The notes: generated from the sequence alone by a model not told the origin. Shown: positions 1-7,570, counted from the stretch's first letter. The stretch is 64,000 bases of DNA from Propionibacteriales bacterium (GCA_026392465.1 JAPLCA010000036.1:1-64000); one strand, 5' to 3'. Translations and numbers: made by a program.

Positions 1-185
1 CAGTACACCCCGTCCGGAGACGACGGAGCCACCTGCTTGACCTCCCAGCACGACGCCGCCGCCGACCCCGCACTCGACCCGTCCGGCACCACCGCCACCG
101 CACTCGCCACCGACGGCACCCCCACCAGGCTCGCGACGACGAGGGCGCAGGCGAGCAGGGCTGTGGACGTGCGGGGGCGACGCAT
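1..185 (-). CDS. Secreted fibrinogen-like domain protein, N-terminal part
   Basis: Only the first 61 codons lie in the window; the gene continues beyond base 1. It starts at an ATG and encodes a typical signal peptide: an Arg-rich start, then the hydrophobic stretch LLACALVVASLVGVPSVASA, with likely cleavage after the Ala-Ser-Ala region. About residues 46-61 read SCWEVKQVAPSSPDGVYW. This resembles the opening of fibrinogen-related domains (a Cys, then a Pro-Ser-x-xx-Gly-Val-Tyr-Trp motif), as in secreted actinobacterial proteins with a C-terminal GGGW-type fibrinogen fold. The function is not known; it is probably an extracellular binding protein. The domain call rests on a short stretch, so the gene and export signal are surer than the fold. 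Confidence 0.6.
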   Translation of the reverse strand, partial: MRRPRTSTALLACALVVASLVGVPSVASAVAVVPDGSSAGSAAASCWEVKQVAPSSPDGVY

Positions 186-299
186 GGGGGTTCCTCTCCG
201 GCGGCACGGTCGTCGGGGGGATGGGGGGACCGCGCTCCACGGGGTAGGAACCTCGAGGATCCCGATCATGACGCGGGTGCGGACTTTCCTGCGTCGCCC

Positions 300-698
300 T
301 CAGGCGACGGGCGCGAGCGCGGCGGTCTCCTCCTCCGTGAACACCCGCGACCGAATGATGAAGCGGTGCCCCGTGGGGCCCTCCAGGGAGAAGCCGGCAC
401 CGCGGCCGGGCACGACGTCGATGGTGATGTGCGTGTGGGACCAGTAGCGGAACTGCTCGCGCGAGATCCACACCGGCACGAGACCCTCGGGGTCGACGTC
501 GCTCGCGCCGACGTCGAGGTCGCCCAGGTGCACGTCGGACGCACCCGTGAGAAAGAACCCCTGGGTGTAGCACATGGGCGCGGACCCGTCGCAGCACCCG
601 CCGGACTGGTGGAACATGAGCGGCTTGCCGTGCGTCTCGCGCAGGCTGCGCAGCAGGTCGGTCGCCGCGTCGGTCACGTCGACTCGTCGGGTGGTCAC
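300..698 (-). CDS. DUF779 family protein, partner of aldehyde dehydrogenase
   Basis: A 132-residue soluble protein of the DUF779 family, which very often lies directly downstream of an acetaldehyde-type aldehyde dehydrogenase; the biochemical role is unknown. It carries the family's Cys-containing segment (HQSGGCCDGSAPMC, about residues 32-45) and the C-terminal block WSHTHITIDVVPGRGAGFSLE. I chose the GTG at 698 because GAGGAGG lies 8 nt upstream; a longer reading from an ATG at 746 exists but has no such site and adds 16 residues outside the family. It is the second gene of the operon headed by the aldehyde dehydrogenase, with an 82-nt gap that holds a strong hairpin. The clustered Cys residues suggest metal binding, but that is inference. 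Confidence 0.85.
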   Translation of the reverse strand: MTTRRVDVTDAATDLLRSLRETHGKPLMFHQSGGCCDGSAPMCYTQGFFLTGASDVHLGDLDVGASDVDPEGLVPVWISREQFRYWSHTHITIDVVPGRGAGFSLEGPTGHRFIIRSRVFTEEETAALAPVA

Positions 699-730
699 GT
701 CGAGCACCTCCTCGTCGCTGGTGGGTGGGA

Positions 731-773
731 CGCCCGTGCCCGGCACCTCTCGACGAGGGGCCGGGCACGGGCG
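731..773 (-). terminator. Hairpin between ald and the DUF779 gene
   Basis: A perfect 13-bp inverted repeat (731-743 against 761-773, arm CGCCCGTGCCCGG) encloses a 17-nt loop that can form a further short CCTC/GAGG stem. It begins just after the aldehyde dehydrogenase stop codon. No U-run follows on the minus strand, so full termination is unlikely. It may reduce read-through into, or stabilise the 3' end before, the DUF779 gene. Confidence 0.45.
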
Positions 774-780
774 GTGGGGC

Positions 781-2304
781 TCAGAAGAAGCCCTGGGCGT
801 TCTGCGAGTACGAGACGAGGAGGTTCTTCGTCTGCTGGTAGTGGTCGAGCATCATCGAGTGGTTCTCGCGACCGATGCCGGACGACTTGTACCCGCCGAA
901 CGCGGCGTGCGCCGGGTAGGCGTGGTAGCAGTTCGTCCAGACGCGACCGGCCTGGATGTCACGGCCCGCCCGGTACGCGGTGTTCGTGTCGCGCGACCAC
1001 ACGCCGGCACCGAGCCCGTAGAGCGTGTCGTTGGCGATGCTCATGGCGTCGTCGTAGTCCTCGAAGCCGGTGACCGAGACGACCGGGCCGAAGATCTCCT
1101 CCTGGAAGATCCGCATCTTGTTGTGACCCTGGAAGATCGTCGGCGCCACGTAGTAGCCGCCCGAGAGGTCGCCGCCGAGGTCGACTCGCTCGCCGCCGGT
1201 GATGACACGGGCGCCCTCCTGCACACCGATGTCGATGTAGGACAGAATCTTCTCCAGCTGGTCGTTGCTGGCCTGCGCGCCGATCATGGTCTCGGTGTCG
1301 AGCGGGTTGCCCTGCTTGACCAGCTTGGTGCGGTCGGTCGCGGCGGGCAGGAACTGCTCGAGGATCGAGTTCTGGATGAGCGCGCGGCTCGGACAGGTGC
1401 ACACCTCGCCCTGGTTGAGCGCGAACATCGTGAAGCCCTCGAGCGCCTTGTCGTAGAACGCGTCGTCCGTGCGCGCGACGTCCTCGAAGAAGATGTTGGG
1501 GCTCTTCCCGCCGAGCTCGAGCGTGACGGGGATGAGGTTCTGGCTGGCCATCTGCATGATGAGGCGGCCGGTGGTCGTCTCGCCGGTGAAGGCGATCTTG
1601 CGGATCCGGCTGCTGGACGCCAGGGGAGCGCCCGCCTCGGCGCCGAACCCGTTGACGACGTTGACCACTCCGGCCGGCAGCAGGTCGGCGACCAGCTCCA
1701 TCAGCAGCATGATCGACGCGGGTGTCTGCTCGGCGGGCTTCAGCACGACGGCGTTGCCGGCGGCGAGGGCCGGGGCGAGCTTCCACACGGCCATGAGCAG
1801 CGGGAAGTTCCACGGGATGATCTGGCCGACGACGCCGAGCGGCTCGTGGAAGTGGTAGGCGACCGTGTCGTCGTCGATCTGCGACAGGTGGCCCTCCTGG
1901 GCACGGATCGCGCCGGCGAAGTACCGGAAGTGGTCGACGGCGAGGGGCAGGTCGGCCGCCATCGTCTCGCGCACCGGCTTGCCGTTGTCCCACGTCTCGC
2001 CGACGGCGAGCATCTCGAGGTTCTGCTCGATGCGGTCGGCGATCTTGTTGAGGATGTTGGCGCGCTCGGCGACCGACGTCTTGCCCCACGCGGGGGCGGC
2101 CGCGTGGGCCGCGTCGAGGGCCTTCTCGATGTCGTCGGCGTTGCCGCGGGCGATCTCGGTGAACACCTTGCCGTTGACGGGCGAGACGTTCTCGAAGTAC
2201 TGGCCGCTCGACGGGGCGACGTACTCGCCGCCGATCCAGTGGTCGTAGCGGGGCTTGTAGGAGACGACGGAACCGTCGGTCCCGGGCTGGGCGAACACGC
2301 TCAT
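781..2304 (-). CDS. Aldehyde dehydrogenase (acetaldehyde/ExaC type)
   Basis: A 507-residue NAD(P)-dependent aldehyde dehydrogenase that oxidises an aldehyde (probably acetaldehyde or another short aldehyde from alcohol breakdown) to the acid in the cytoplasm. It spans the whole ALDH fold: the PWNFP cofactor loop near residue 164, LKPAEQTP near 188, FTGETTTGR near 239, general base Glu263 in LELGGKSPN, and nucleophile Cys302 in NQGEVCTC. Length and the second Cys two residues after the nucleophile match the AldB/ExaC group. It heads an operon with the DUF779 gene. The GAF-type regulator about 2 kb upstream is the probable controller; repeated GTTGCAAC palindromes sit just upstream of the start. 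Substrate is inferred from family and partner genes. Confidence 0.93.
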   Translation of the reverse strand: MSVFAQPGTDGSVVSYKPRYDHWIGGEYVAPSSGQYFENVSPVNGKVFTEIARGNADDIEKALDAAHAAAPAWGKTSVAERANILNKIADRIEQNLEMLAVGETWDNGKPVRETMAADLPLAVDHFRYFAGAIRAQEGHLSQIDDDTVAYHFHEPLGVVGQIIPWNFPLLMAVWKLAPALAAGNAVVLKPAEQTPASIMLLMELVADLLPAGVVNVVNGFGAEAGAPLASSSRIRKIAFTGETTTGRLIMQMASQNLIPVTLELGGKSPNIFFEDVARTDDAFYDKALEGFTMFALNQGEVCTCPSRALIQNSILEQFLPAATDRTKLVKQGNPLDTETMIGAQASNDQLEKILSYIDIGVQEGARVITGGERVDLGGDLSGGYYVAPTIFQGHNKMRIFQEEIFGPVVSVTGFEDYDDAMSIANDTLYGLGAGVWSRDTNTAYRAGRDIQAGRVWTNCYHAYPAHAAFGGYKSSGIGRENHSMMLDHYQQTKNLLVSYSQNAQGFF

Positions 2305-2358
2305 GGAAGTGACTCCTCGCGGGGTGGGATCTGGTGCGCGTGACGCTAGTCACAGGTT

Positions 2359-2399
2359 CGTTGCAACGACGTTGGGCCGACGTTGCAGCCGTTGCAACC
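2359..2399. promoter_or_regulatory. GTTGCAAC palindromes upstream of aldehyde dehydrogenase
   Basis: Within 60-100 bp upstream of the aldehyde dehydrogenase start, the palindrome CGTTGCAACG (2359-2368) is followed by a degenerate copy CGTTGCA (2381-2387) and CGTTGCAACC (2390-2399). The outer two are centred 31 bp apart, close to three helical turns. This arrangement suits a cooperative dimeric regulator; the GAF/winged-helix protein encoded at 4390-5703 is the obvious candidate. The binding partner is inference. Confidence 0.4.
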
Positions 2400-2449
2400 G
2401 CACCTCCCCTCGCCGCGCCCGTGGGACGCACTCGCCCCACGACACGTCC

Positions 2450-2609
2450 CGCTGGTCGAGTAGTCCGACCGGCGACGAAGGAGCACGGTCGGACGTATCG
2501 AGACCACCCGGCAACAGCCCAGCGCGGGCCAACCTCCAGCGAAAGCCCGGAGTGGTCTCGATACGGCGACGTCTGCTCGTTCCTCGCGACGTCACCTACT
2601 CGACCAGCG
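2450..2609. repeat. Palindromic intergenic repeat, unit 1
   Basis: A 160-bp unit with nested inverted repeats. Outer arms are CGCTGGTCGAGTAG (2450-2463) and its complement (2596-2609); inner arms are GTATCGAGACCAC and GTGGTCTCGATAC. A third short hairpin (GTCCGACC ... GGTCGGAC) lies in the left half. It carries an intact copy (2495-2511) of the GTATCGAGACCACCCGG site that the IS110 element uses in unit 3. No protein-coding sense is recognisable. Confidence 0.85.
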
Positions 2610-2617
2610 ACACGCCC

Positions 2618-2779
2618 CGCTGGTCGAGTAGCGGCCACGCGCGACGAAGGAGCGCCGTGGCTGCGTATCGAGACCACCCGGCAACGGCCCAGCGCGGGCC
2701 GACCCCCAGCGACCGCCCAGAGTGGTCTCGATACGGCGACGTCTGCTCGTTCCTCGCGACGCCACCTACTCGACCAGCG
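2618..2779. repeat. Palindromic intergenic repeat, unit 2
   Basis: Second, 162-bp unit in direct orientation, 8 bp after unit 1, with the same outer CGCTGGTCGAGTAG and inner GTATCGAGACCAC arms. The small left-half hairpin has changed sequence but still pairs (AGCGGCCACG against CGTGGCTGCG, roughly), so structure rather than sequence is kept there. An unoccupied copy of the IS110 target lies at 2665-2681. Confidence 0.85.
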
Positions 2780-2787
2780 AAACCTTC

Positions 2788-2837
2788 CGCTGGTCGAGTA
2801 GTCAGGACGAGCTTGCGAAGTCCTGACGTATCGAGAC
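2788..2837. repeat. Palindromic intergenic repeat, unit 3, left part
   Basis: Left 50 bp of the third unit, from CGCTGGTCGAGTAG to GTATCGAGAC. Its small hairpin has yet another sequence (GTCAGGAC ... GTCCTGAC). The unit is cut after GTATCGAGAC by the IS110 element and resumes at 4157 with CACCCGG; joining the two parts gives a normal unit of about 155 bp. Confidence 0.85.
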
Positions 2838-2857
2838 GGTGAAGATGGTTCCGGGTC

Positions 2858-3039
2858 GCTGCCGGCGTTCTGACTTGTATCGAGACTGACGCCCGGCTGG
2901 GTTGTCCTGAAATGGACGTGTCGGCGGCGGTGGCGGCCTTGCCTGGACGGAGAAGAGGGCCGAGCCGGGCGGGGTTGTGACTTGATAGGAACCTGCCGCG
3001 ATCTGGCTGGCTCATCACCGTGGTGTCCGCCCGGCTCGG
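2858..3039 (+). ncRNA. Candidate bridge RNA of the IS110 element
   Basis: The left end can fold into two stem-loops, in the order known for IS110 bridge RNAs (target loop, then donor loop). The first stem pairs 2858-2866 with 2920-2928 (9 bp, two G-U). Its loop holds GTATCGAGAC (2877-2886), identical to the target just left of the insertion (2828-2837), and CTGGGT (2897-2902), which pairs, with one G-U, to ACCCGG right of the insertion (4158-4163). The second stem is a perfect 13-bp pairing of 2960-2972 with 3027-3039. Its loop holds ATAGGAAC (2985-2992), identical to the element's right end (4146-4153), and TCACC (3015-3019), complementary to GGTGA at the element's left end (2838-2842). The RNA's ends and its expression are not shown by the sequence. 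Confidence 0.7.
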
Positions 3040-3078
3040 TGAGGTCATCCTCCACTTTCGTGAAGGAGACAGATCGCA

Positions 3079-4149
3079 GTGACCAGCATGACCACCGCCC
3101 CCGCTTCGATGCAAGCAGTCTTCGCCGGGGTCGATACCCACAAACGCACTCATCACGCCGCTGTCATCGATGCTGATGGCCGCCGGTTCGCGGACCGGCA
3201 GTTCGCCACCAGCGCGGCGGGACTCGCGGCGCTGGTCGCGTGGCTGGCCCAGTGGCGGGTCGCCGCGGTCGGGGTCGAGCAGACCGGCACCTACGGCGCC
3301 GGGTTGTCGGTGGCCCTGGCCGGTGCCGGGCACGAGGTGATCGACGTCAACACTCCCGACCTGCGGGTGCGCGCGAGTCTGGGCAAGTCCGACCCGATCG
3401 ATGCGGTGATGGCCGCCGAGGCAGTCCGCGTCGGCCGCGCCACGACAGCCGCGAAGGACCGGCGTGGGGTGATCGAGTCCATCCGTCTGCTGCAGGTCGC
3501 CCGCAGCTCAGCGGTCAAGGCCCGCACTGCCGCCCTGGTCCAGATCGGATCGGTCGCGATCATCGCCCCACCGGCCCTGCGGGAACGACTCGGCACCAGC
3601 AACCGTCAGATCGCCAGGACCAGCCTCGGCCTGCGCCCTGACCCGACCCGCCTGAGCGAACCCGACCAGGCCGCCAAGACCGCACTACGCTCACTCGCCC
3701 GCAGGATCGCCGACCTCGACACCGAGATCAGCAACCTCGACGCGTCCCTGACCGGACTCGTCAGAGCCACCGCGCCCCGACTGCTGGCCCGACCCCAGGT
3801 CGGCATCCACGCCGCCGCCCAGCTGCTCGTGACCGCCGGTCAGAACCCCGAACGAATCGCCACCGACGCAGCGTTCGCCCGCCTGGTCGGCGTCGCACCC
3901 ATCCCGGCCTCCTCCGGCCAGAGTCACCGCATGCGACTGCACCGCGGCGGTGACCGCCAAGCGAACAAGACCATCCACATGATCGCCGTCGGCCGACTCC
4001 GCCACCACCAGGACGCGATCGACTACCTACAACGACGCACCAGCGAAGGACTCTCCAAAAAGGACACCATCCGCGCCATGAAACGCCACATCGCCCGCGA
4101 ACTCCACGGAGCCCTCAAAGCCGACCTACGAGCACTTGACGCGATATAG
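3079..4149 (+). CDS. IS110-family transposase (RNA-guided DEDD/Ser recombinase)
   Basis: A 356-residue recombinase. The N-terminal RuvC-like domain has the DEDD residues Asp19 (GVDTHK), Glu67 (VGVEQTGTYG), Asp105 and Asp108 (KSDPIDA). The C-terminal Transposase_20 domain has PASSGQSHR (about 276-284) with the probable nucleophile Ser279. The central part, about 170-235, is likely coiled coil. IS110 enzymes act with a bridge RNA that specifies target and donor DNA; such an RNA is proposed in the left end upstream. The GTG start at 3079 has GAAGGAG about 10 nt upstream; an ATG three codons on is possible. The frame is intact with all catalytic residues, so the element looks potentially active. 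Confidence 0.95.
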   Translation: MTSMTTAPASMQAVFAGVDTHKRTHHAAVIDADGRRFADRQFATSAAGLAALVAWLAQWRVAAVGVEQTGTYGAGLSVALAGAGHEVIDVNTPDLRVRASLGKSDPIDAVMAAEAVRVGRATTAAKDRRGVIESIRLLQVARSSAVKARTAALVQIGSVAIIAPPALRERLGTSNRQIARTSLGLRPDPTRLSEPDQAAKTALRSLARRIADLDTEISNLDASLTGLVRATAPRLLARPQVGIHAAAQLLVTAGQNPERIATDAAFARLVGVAPIPASSGQSHRMRLHRGGDRQANKTIHMIAVGRLRHHQDAIDYLQRRTSEGLSKKDTIRAMKRHIARELHGALKADLRALDAI

Positions 4150-4156
4150 GAACGTC

Positions 4157-4261
4157 CACCCGGAAACAGCCCAGCGCGACCCAACTCCCAGCGAAAGCCC
4201 GGAGTGGTCTCGATACGGCGACGTCTGCTCGTTCCTCGCGACGTCACCTACTCGACCAGCG
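4157..4261. repeat. Palindromic intergenic repeat, unit 3, right part
   Basis: Right 105 bp of the unit interrupted by the IS110 element, starting CACCCGGAAACAGCCC and ending with the outer arm CTACTCGACCAGCG. It matches the right halves of units 1 and 2, including GTGGTCTCGATACGGCGACG. Confidence 0.85.
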
Positions 4262-4268
4262 AAACGTC

Positions 4269-4372
4269 CGCTGGTCGAGTAGTCCGACCGGCTGGGGGCA
4301 CCTCCCGCTTGCGGGGGCCGAAGGAGCGCGGTCGGACGTATCGAGACCACCCGGCAACAGCCAGGCGCGAAC
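4269..4372. repeat. Palindromic intergenic repeat, unit 4, left half
   Basis: An incomplete unit with the outer arm CGCTGGTCGAGTAG, a longer left hairpin region, and an intact GTATCGAGACCACCCGG (4338-4354). It then ends close to the stop codon of the regulator gene; the right half is missing. Confidence 0.75.
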
Positions 4373-4389
4373 CGGCGCGAGCGGTGGTG

Positions 4390-5703
4390 TCAGCCGAAGA
4401 GGCGGTCGAGCTTGTCGACGTGGGCCGCGACCTGGGCGTGGCGGGGTGAGGAGACGGGGAGGATCTCGAGCGCCCGCGACCACACGCCGAGGTCCTCGCG
4501 ACCGTGCGGGGTGTCGGCGAACGACAGGAGCGCGTCGGCGTCGTCGCAGGCCAGGAGGGCGGAGACCAGCTCCAGGTGCAGGTCGTCGCGCAGCTCCTCG
4601 ACGGCCGGGGCCGACGACGACGGCAGCACCGGACCGCGGTAGGCGGCGACGGCGCTGCGCAGACGACCCTCGCGCAGCAGGTCGCGCACCTCGTCCACGT
4701 CGGTCCGCACGGCGCTGCGCAGCCGGTAGGGCCGCGACGCCAGCTCGAGCGGGCCGAGCACGCCGCGCAGCCTCGAGAGCTCGGCGCGGATCGTGACCGG
4801 CGCCTGGTCGTCGTCGCTGAGCGCCACGCCCAGCTCGGCGGCCGTCATGCCGTCGGGTGCCCGCGACAGCAGCAGGAGGAGCTCGCTGTGCCGGCGGCTC
4901 AGTCGCGAGGTCAGCGGCCCCACCTGCAGGGTGGCGCCGTGCACGCCCAGCACGTCGAGCCGCGGCGCGGCCCACCCGCTCGCCACGTGCACGGGGGCGG
5001 TCGTCGGCTGCAGGCGCGCGATGCGCAGCTCGGCCTCGACCGCGGCGGCGGTGGCCCGGACGAAGCCGAGTCCCTGCGCCGTGGCGACCTCGGCGCCTCC
5101 CGTGACGTCGAGGACGCCGAGCACGGCACCGGTGTCGGGGTCGTGGATGGGTGCCGCGGAGCAGCTCCACGGCGTCACCTGGCGGCCGAGGTGCTCGGGG
5201 CCGAAGATCTGCACGGGCCGGTCGATCGCCAGGGCCGTGCCCGGGGCGTTCGTGCCGGCGCTCGTCTCGCTCCAGTCGGCGCCGGGGACGAAGTGCATCG
5301 CCTCGGCCCGCGAGCGCAGCGACGCGGCACCCTCGACCCACAGCAGCTGGCCGGCGGCGTCGCTCACGGCGACGAGCAGGCCCGCCTCCCCCGCCGACTC
5401 GACCAGGAGTCGCCGGATGACCGGCAGGCCCGCGGCCAGCGGGTGGTGCTCGCGGATCTCGCGCAGGGCGTCGTCGTCGAGCGTGATGCGCGGCAGGTCG
5501 GTCTCCGGGTCGAGCCCGTCGGCGAGGCTGCGCTGCCACGACTCCCGCACGACGTCGCGGACCGGCGCGTCGGTGGCGCCGGACGCCAGGAACTCCTCGT
5601 GCGCCCGCCGCAGCCGCCGGGAGAGGGCGTCGGGGTCCGAGCCCGGCGGCATCGCGAGGTCACGTCCGTGGTGCCTCGCGCGCGGCTCGGAGGTGCGTGC
5701 CAT
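4390..5703 (-). CDS. GAF-domain regulator with SARP-like winged helix and BTAD-like tail
   Basis: A 437-residue cytoplasmic regulator. Residues about 15-230 match the N-terminal sensory part of AcoR-type activators: the opening REEFL..G...VR..VRESWQRSL segment, then a GAF domain with FVPGADWSETSAGTNAPGTAL and TPWSCSAAPIHDPDTG. The C-terminal half lacks both the AAA+ domain and the Fis helix of AcoR. Instead about 290-355 looks like an OmpR/SARP winged helix (TIRAELSRLRGVLG ... SRPYRL), followed by a helical region like the bacterial transcriptional activation domain (AVAAYRGPVLP ... ELRDDLHLELVSALL). The start at 5703 fits the family; the longer reading from 5832 adds non-family sequence. It probably controls the aldehyde dehydrogenase operon next door; the repeat array and IS110 now lie between them. 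Confidence 0.82.
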   Translation of the reverse strand: MARTSEPRARHHGRDLAMPPGSDPDALSRRLRRAHEEFLASGATDAPVRDVVRESWQRSLADGLDPETDLPRITLDDDALREIREHHPLAAGLPVIRRLLVESAGEAGLLVAVSDAAGQLLWVEGAASLRSRAEAMHFVPGADWSETSAGTNAPGTALAIDRPVQIFGPEHLGRQVTPWSCSAAPIHDPDTGAVLGVLDVTGGAEVATAQGLGFVRATAAAVEAELRIARLQPTTAPVHVASGWAAPRLDVLGVHGATLQVGPLTSRLSRRHSELLLLLSRAPDGMTAAELGVALSDDDQAPVTIRAELSRLRGVLGPLELASRPYRLRSAVRTDVDEVRDLLREGRLRSAVAAYRGPVLPSSSAPAVEELRDDLHLELVSALLACDDADALLSFADTPHGREDLGVWSRALEILPVSSPRHAQVAAHVDKLDRLFG

Positions 5704-5755
5704 GCCGCGAGTGTACGTGACGCGGCTCACGCCCAGAAGGGACGGAGCGGGACGC

Positions 5756-6574
5756 TCAGGCGTCGCGACGCTGGAACGCGACGGTGGCCAGGACGAGCAG
5801 CACGACGACGAACACGGCCATCGTGATGCCACCGCCCACGGCCCCGAAGGGCTTGTAGCCGAACACCTGGAACGCGTCGTCGAGCGAGACGCGCGTGTAC
5901 ATCTGTCCGCCCGCGTCGTACGGCAGGAACTTGAGGATCTCCACGATGCCGCCGCGGCTCGTCGGGTCGCTCGAGGACGCCTTGATGGCCAGGACGACCG
6001 CCTTGACGATCCCCTCGATCAGCGACGGCACGAGCAGCAGCAGGGCGACGGCGGCGGTCTGGTTGCGGGTGAGCGTCGCGAACGCCAGGCCGGAGAGCGA
6101 GAACAGCGTCGTGTACAGGACCGTGCCGAGCGTGATGTCGCGCAGCCCGCCGACGCTCGGCAGGCCGACCCCGAAGAGCACCGCGCTGAGCAGCGCGATG
6201 CCGATGCAGACGAGGGCCGCCACGAGCGAGAGGACGGCCGTCGTGACCACCTTGGCGAGCATCACGTGTAGCCGGCTGGGCAGGGCGGTCAGCGTCGCGC
6301 GGATCATGCCGTGGCGGTACTCGTGCCCCATGGAGAAGACGCCGAACAGGCCGATCACGTAGGCGATGAACAGCGGCGCCACGCCGAGGGTGGCCCCGAC
6401 GGTGACGAGGATGGCGAAGGTCTGGTCGCCGCCGGACAGCGGACCGGTCTCGGGCAGGTTCCAGGCGATGAGCACGGTGAGCAGCAGCTGGAACCCGAAC
6501 GCGACGCCGAGGATCCAGTAGGTGGACCGGATGGTGCGCAGCCGGGTGATCTCGTAGCGGAGGGCGTCGGTCAT
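5756..6574 (-). CDS. ABC-2 type transporter permease
   Basis: A 272-residue membrane protein with about six predicted hydrophobic segments (near residues 20-40, 55-80, 105-135, 145-170, 175-200 and 245-268). It has the typical ABC-2 export permease start with a cytoplasmic amphipathic segment (MTDALRYEITRLRTIRSTYW). A periplasmic-type loop, about 200-240, precedes the last helix. Its start overlaps the stop of the upstream ATPase gene by 4 nt (ATGA), so the two form one exporter made in a coupled way. The substrate is not evident; such pairs in actinomycetes export drugs, lipids or peptides. Confidence 0.9.
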   Translation of the reverse strand: MTDALRYEITRLRTIRSTYWILGVAFGFQLLLTVLIAWNLPETGPLSGGDQTFAILVTVGATLGVAPLFIAYVIGLFGVFSMGHEYRHGMIRATLTALPSRLHVMLAKVVTTAVLSLVAALVCIGIALLSAVLFGVGLPSVGGLRDITLGTVLYTTLFSLSGLAFATLTRNQTAAVALLLLVPSLIEGIVKAVVLAIKASSSDPTSRGGIVEILKFLPYDAGGQMYTRVSLDDAFQVFGYKPFGAVGGGITMAVFVVVLLVLATVAFQRRDA

Positions 6575-7518
6575 CGGGCACCTCCCGTCTCGCCGGCCGG
6601 ACGGTCGGCCGTGATCGCCCCGCGGTACTCCTCGTCGAGGCCGGTGGCGTTGAGGAACGCCTCCTCGAGGGTCGCGCGCCGGACCGACAGCTCGTGCACC
6701 CGGGCGCCGTGCTCGTGCGCGAGGTCGCCCACCCGCGCGGCGTCGAGACCGGTGACGCGCTGGAGTCCGTCGGCGTCGGGCGTGAGGGCCCCGCCCGCGG
6801 CGACGATGGCCGGCGCGAGGACGCCGAGGTCGGGCGTGCGCAGGAGCACCTCGGCGGTGCCGCCGTGCTCGACGAAGTCCCTGACCGGGCCGCTCGTGAG
6901 CAGTCGTCCGCGACCCACGACGACGACCTCGTCGGCCAGCTGCGCCATCTCCTGGAGCAGGTGGCTGGAGACGAAGACCGAGCGCCCCTCCCCCGCGAGG
7001 TGGCGCAGCAGCTGGCGCAGCCAGGTGATGCCCTGCGGGTCGAGCCCGTTGCTGGGCTCGTCGAGGATGAGGGTGTGCGGGTCGCCGAGGAGCGCGGCGG
7101 CGATGCCGAGCCGCTGGCCCATGCCGAGGCTGAACTTGCGGGGCCGTCCCTTGGCCTGGGCCGCCAGGCCGACGAGCTCGAGCACCTCGTCGACCCGCCG
7201 CCGCTCGATCCGGTTGGCCACCGCGAGCATCTGCAGGTGGTGGCGCGCCTGCCGGGTGGGGTGGAAGGGCTTGGCCTCCAGCAGCGCGCCGACGTGGCGC
7301 ATCGGCTGCTCGAGCTCGGCGAACGTGCGCCCGTCGAACGTCGTGCGACCTTCTCCGCGGTCGAGGCCGAGCATGAGCCGCATGGTGGTCGACTTGCCCG
7401 ACCCGTTGGGACCGAGGAAGCCCGTGACGCTCCCCGGTTGCACCGTGAAGCTCAGGTCGTCGACCGCTCGCCTCGTGCCGTAGCTCTTGCCGAGCCCTCG
7501 TGCCTCGATGACTGCCAC
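6571..7518 (-). CDS. ABC transporter ATP-binding protein
   Basis: A 315-residue ATPase subunit of the exporter formed with the following permease. It shows Walker A (GFLGPNGSGKSTT, about 38-50), the Q-loop region, signature KFSLGMGQRLGIAAAL (about 138-153), Walker B TLILDEPSNGLDP (about 160-172) and the switch His in VSSHLLQEM. The C-terminal 90 residues are the regulatory extension common in DrrA/BcrA-type export ATPases. The GTG start at 7518 begins VAVIEARGLGKSYG, the usual family start; upstream in-frame codons overlap the tsaD side and give no family match. Substrate unknown. Confidence 0.92.
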   Translation of the reverse strand: MAVIEARGLGKSYGTRRAVDDLSFTVQPGSVTGFLGPNGSGKSTTMRLMLGLDRGEGRTTFDGRTFAELEQPMRHVGALLEAKPFHPTRQARHHLQMLAVANRIERRRVDEVLELVGLAAQAKGRPRKFSLGMGQRLGIAAALLGDPHTLILDEPSNGLDPQGITWLRQLLRHLAGEGRSVFVSSHLLQEMAQLADEVVVVGRGRLLTSGPVRDFVEHGGTAEVLLRTPDLGVLAPAIVAAGGALTPDADGLQRVTGLDAARVGDLAHEHGARVHELSVRRATLEEAFLNATGLDEEYRGAITADRPAGETGGAR

Positions 7519-7570
7519 GGGCCCAGCCTGCCAGACGTCGGGGCCGCGGGGCTGCGTACCGCGCGCCGAG

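Larger units (their letters stand above)
2838..4156 (+). mobile_element. IS110-family insertion sequence
   Basis: About 1,319 bp, delimited by comparing the interrupted repeat unit 3 with intact units 1, 2 and 4: the junction GTATCGAGAC | CACCCGG is continuous in those and split here. The left non-coding end is about 240 bp and the right end only 7 nt past the transposase stop. No terminal inverted repeats or long target duplication are seen, as expected for IS110 elements. The exact ends are uncertain by one or two bases because a C occurs at both junctions. The left end holds a probable bridge RNA. Confidence 0.85.

Noticed and set aside
37..447. Plus-strand open frame over the start of the window
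   Set aside because: Antisense to the signal-peptide gene and the DUF779 gene, both of which have family or export signatures.
2887..2896. Second GTATCGAGAC (2877-2886) as the true left boundary of the IS110 element
   Set aside because: Upstream of it there is no repeat-unit sequence, whereas the copy at 2828-2837 is preceded by a normal unit. The donor guide also matches GGTGA at 2838.
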